64,000 nt of DNA, taken from Geovibrio thiophilus. Its GTDB lineage: Bacteria; Chrysiogenota; Deferribacteres; Deferribacterales; Geovibrionaceae. Position numbers and translations under genes: made by a program. Each line of letters begins with the position of its first letter. Positions within the stretch are counted from its first letter, which is position 1. Below the pieces are notes generated by a model. That model was not told the origin of the DNA. It saw only the letters and a program-made list of their open reading frames with translations, and searched no databases. Below are positions 63,423 through 64,000 of the stretch, one piece after another. The stretch spans positions 248,001 to 312,000 of the forward strand of contig NZ_CP035108.1 in assembly GCF_004087915.1 (NCBI RefSeq), in the 5' to 3' direction.

Positions 63423-63742
63423 AGCAGGCGTTCCCCGAAGTTATTTTAAGGCGGAAATAATAACCCGAATGCTTGTTTATGTAAATATATTCCGTTGCCG
63501 GAAACACTGCATCCGTATGTTCATGATGATTAAGACTAAGTTTAGCAGAGCTTAAATCTTAGTATTGAGTATTTATTTCATGCTAATATAAATTATTGTT
63601 AATAGGGTAATTGTTTATAGTTATGTTACCCGTTTAATACCCGCTTTTTTACAGGTTATTCACTGTTACTTCATTTCTCAAAAAGTCTATTCTGTTTAGA
63701 ACATCGTTTACGGTGTTAATTTATTCAATTTCTGGAGGAAGT
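63423..63742. promoter_or_regulatory. Divergent intergenic region prfC / exported-protein gene
   Basis: 320 nt, AT-rich. It contains an imperfect dyad ACTAAG-TTTA...TAAA-T-CTTAGT (63535-63563) and a second one, GGGTAA...TTACCC (63605-63631), followed by another ACCCG. Both could be operators. No promoter stands out; TGGAGGAAG at 63732 is the ribosome site of the right-hand gene. Confidence 0.4.
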
Positions 63743-64000
63743 ATGCGCTATCTGATTATGTGCATTTCCTTCTGTTTTTTATTGTCAGTTACGGCAATGA
63801 AGGCGGAAGCATTTGAGAACGGCGCTTCAAACACGCCGGACAGCCGGACGCAGCAGGTCTCTCCCGGACAGTTCAAGGAGAGCTACGAGGGTATAGGTCT
63901 TACAGAGGACACCAAGATCTACCTTACGCTGACGTCCCGCTACAGACTGCGTACGAACGACTACGCAGACGATCAGGATTTCTACCAGTATCTCCGTGTC
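63743..64000 (+). CDS. Exported protein, probably outer-membrane beta-barrel (3' truncated)
   Basis: 86 codons are visible before the window ends. A signal peptide (MRYLIMCISFCFLLSVTAMKAEA) is followed by a Gln/Ser/Pro-rich stretch and then KIYLTLTSRYRLRTNDYA, an alternating pattern like the first strand of an outer-membrane barrel. Strong ribosome site GGAGG. The family cannot be named from this part. Confidence 0.6.
   Translation, partial: MRYLIMCISFCFLLSVTAMKAEAFENGASNTPDSRTQQVSPGQFKESYEGIGLTEDTKIYLTLTSRYRLRTNDYADDQDFYQYLRV

Noticed and set aside
1-64000. tRNA genes, transposases, integrases and prophage genes
   Set aside because: No cloverleaf with a TTCGAATC-type arm and no recognisable mobile-element protein was seen on either strand.

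Overview
The window comes from a Gram-negative, probably anaerobic or microaerophilic, motile bacterium. Evidence: a Tat-exported periplasmic [NiFe] hydrogenase, several lipoproteins, a PilY1/minor-pilin operon, a Tat translocase, and a large surface-glycan cluster that includes a motility-accessory-factor (DUF115) protein. Gene style and content remind me of the Deferribacterota (Geovibrio/Seleniivibrio/Denitrovibrio type). That is a guess, since no rRNA or other marker is present. I saw no tRNA, rRNA, transposase or CRISPR array.

Layout. 0-3.3 kb: the end of a hybrid two-component protein (receiver plus an HPt domain without its histidine), a secreted lipoprotein, a DtxR/MntR-type regulator, then tandem repeat array 1 (128-bp units). 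3.4-6.1 kb, minus strand: a bifunctional-nuclease family protein, a TlpA-like lipoprotein, an NAD-binding epimerase-like protein and RadC. 6.2-9.6 kb: tatA/B-tatC-moaA-larA-like, with overlapping genes. 9.6-17.7 kb: a hairpin-rich leader, a small exported protein, pilY1 and four prepilins. 17.7-21.6 kb: glmU and glmS (UDP-GlcNAc synthesis) separated by array 2 (105/104-bp units). 21.7-28 kb: CsgG-like lipoprotein, argB-pcm-RpoS-like sigma-M24 peptidase, and a radical SAM protein. 28-31.7 kb: hydrogenase small and large subunits and the maturation protease. 31.7-34.4 kb: dapF-dapA-dapB. 34.4-35.1 kb, minus strand: two small genes.

35.5-61.15 kb is one long plus-strand run that looks like a glycan-biosynthesis and protein-glycosylation island. 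It starts with a PilZ (c-di-GMP) protein and a 1055-residue GT41/HMW1C-like glycosyltransferase. It continues with TPR-methyltransferases, FkbM methyltransferases, GT2 glycosyltransferases, two radical SAM enzymes and several multidomain proteins sharing a Rossmann-like FGAGRHTEW module. It ends in a tightly overlapping set that could make and transfer a CMP-activated sugar: SIS isomerase, Gfo/Idh oxidoreductase, hydroxyacid dehydrogenase, IMPase-like phosphatase, cytidylyltransferase, DUF115 protein, two GT2s, a SPASM-type radical SAM protein and a DUF354 protein. Array 3 (150-bp units) follows, then prfC (minus strand) and the start of an exported protein.

The most unusual signal is that the three tandem arrays, though different in unit length and most sequence, share one core: a constant 11-nt block, a hairpin with a variable stem, a constant 18-nt block, and a second hairpin with a variable stem. 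Stems differ between arrays while pairing is kept. Other points worth checking are an Asp in place of a proximal-cluster Cys in the hydrogenase small subunit, a TRAM-less methylthiotransferase in the glycan island, a gene remnant carrying the end of the FGAGRHTEW module, and a candidate small RNA near 35.1 kb.
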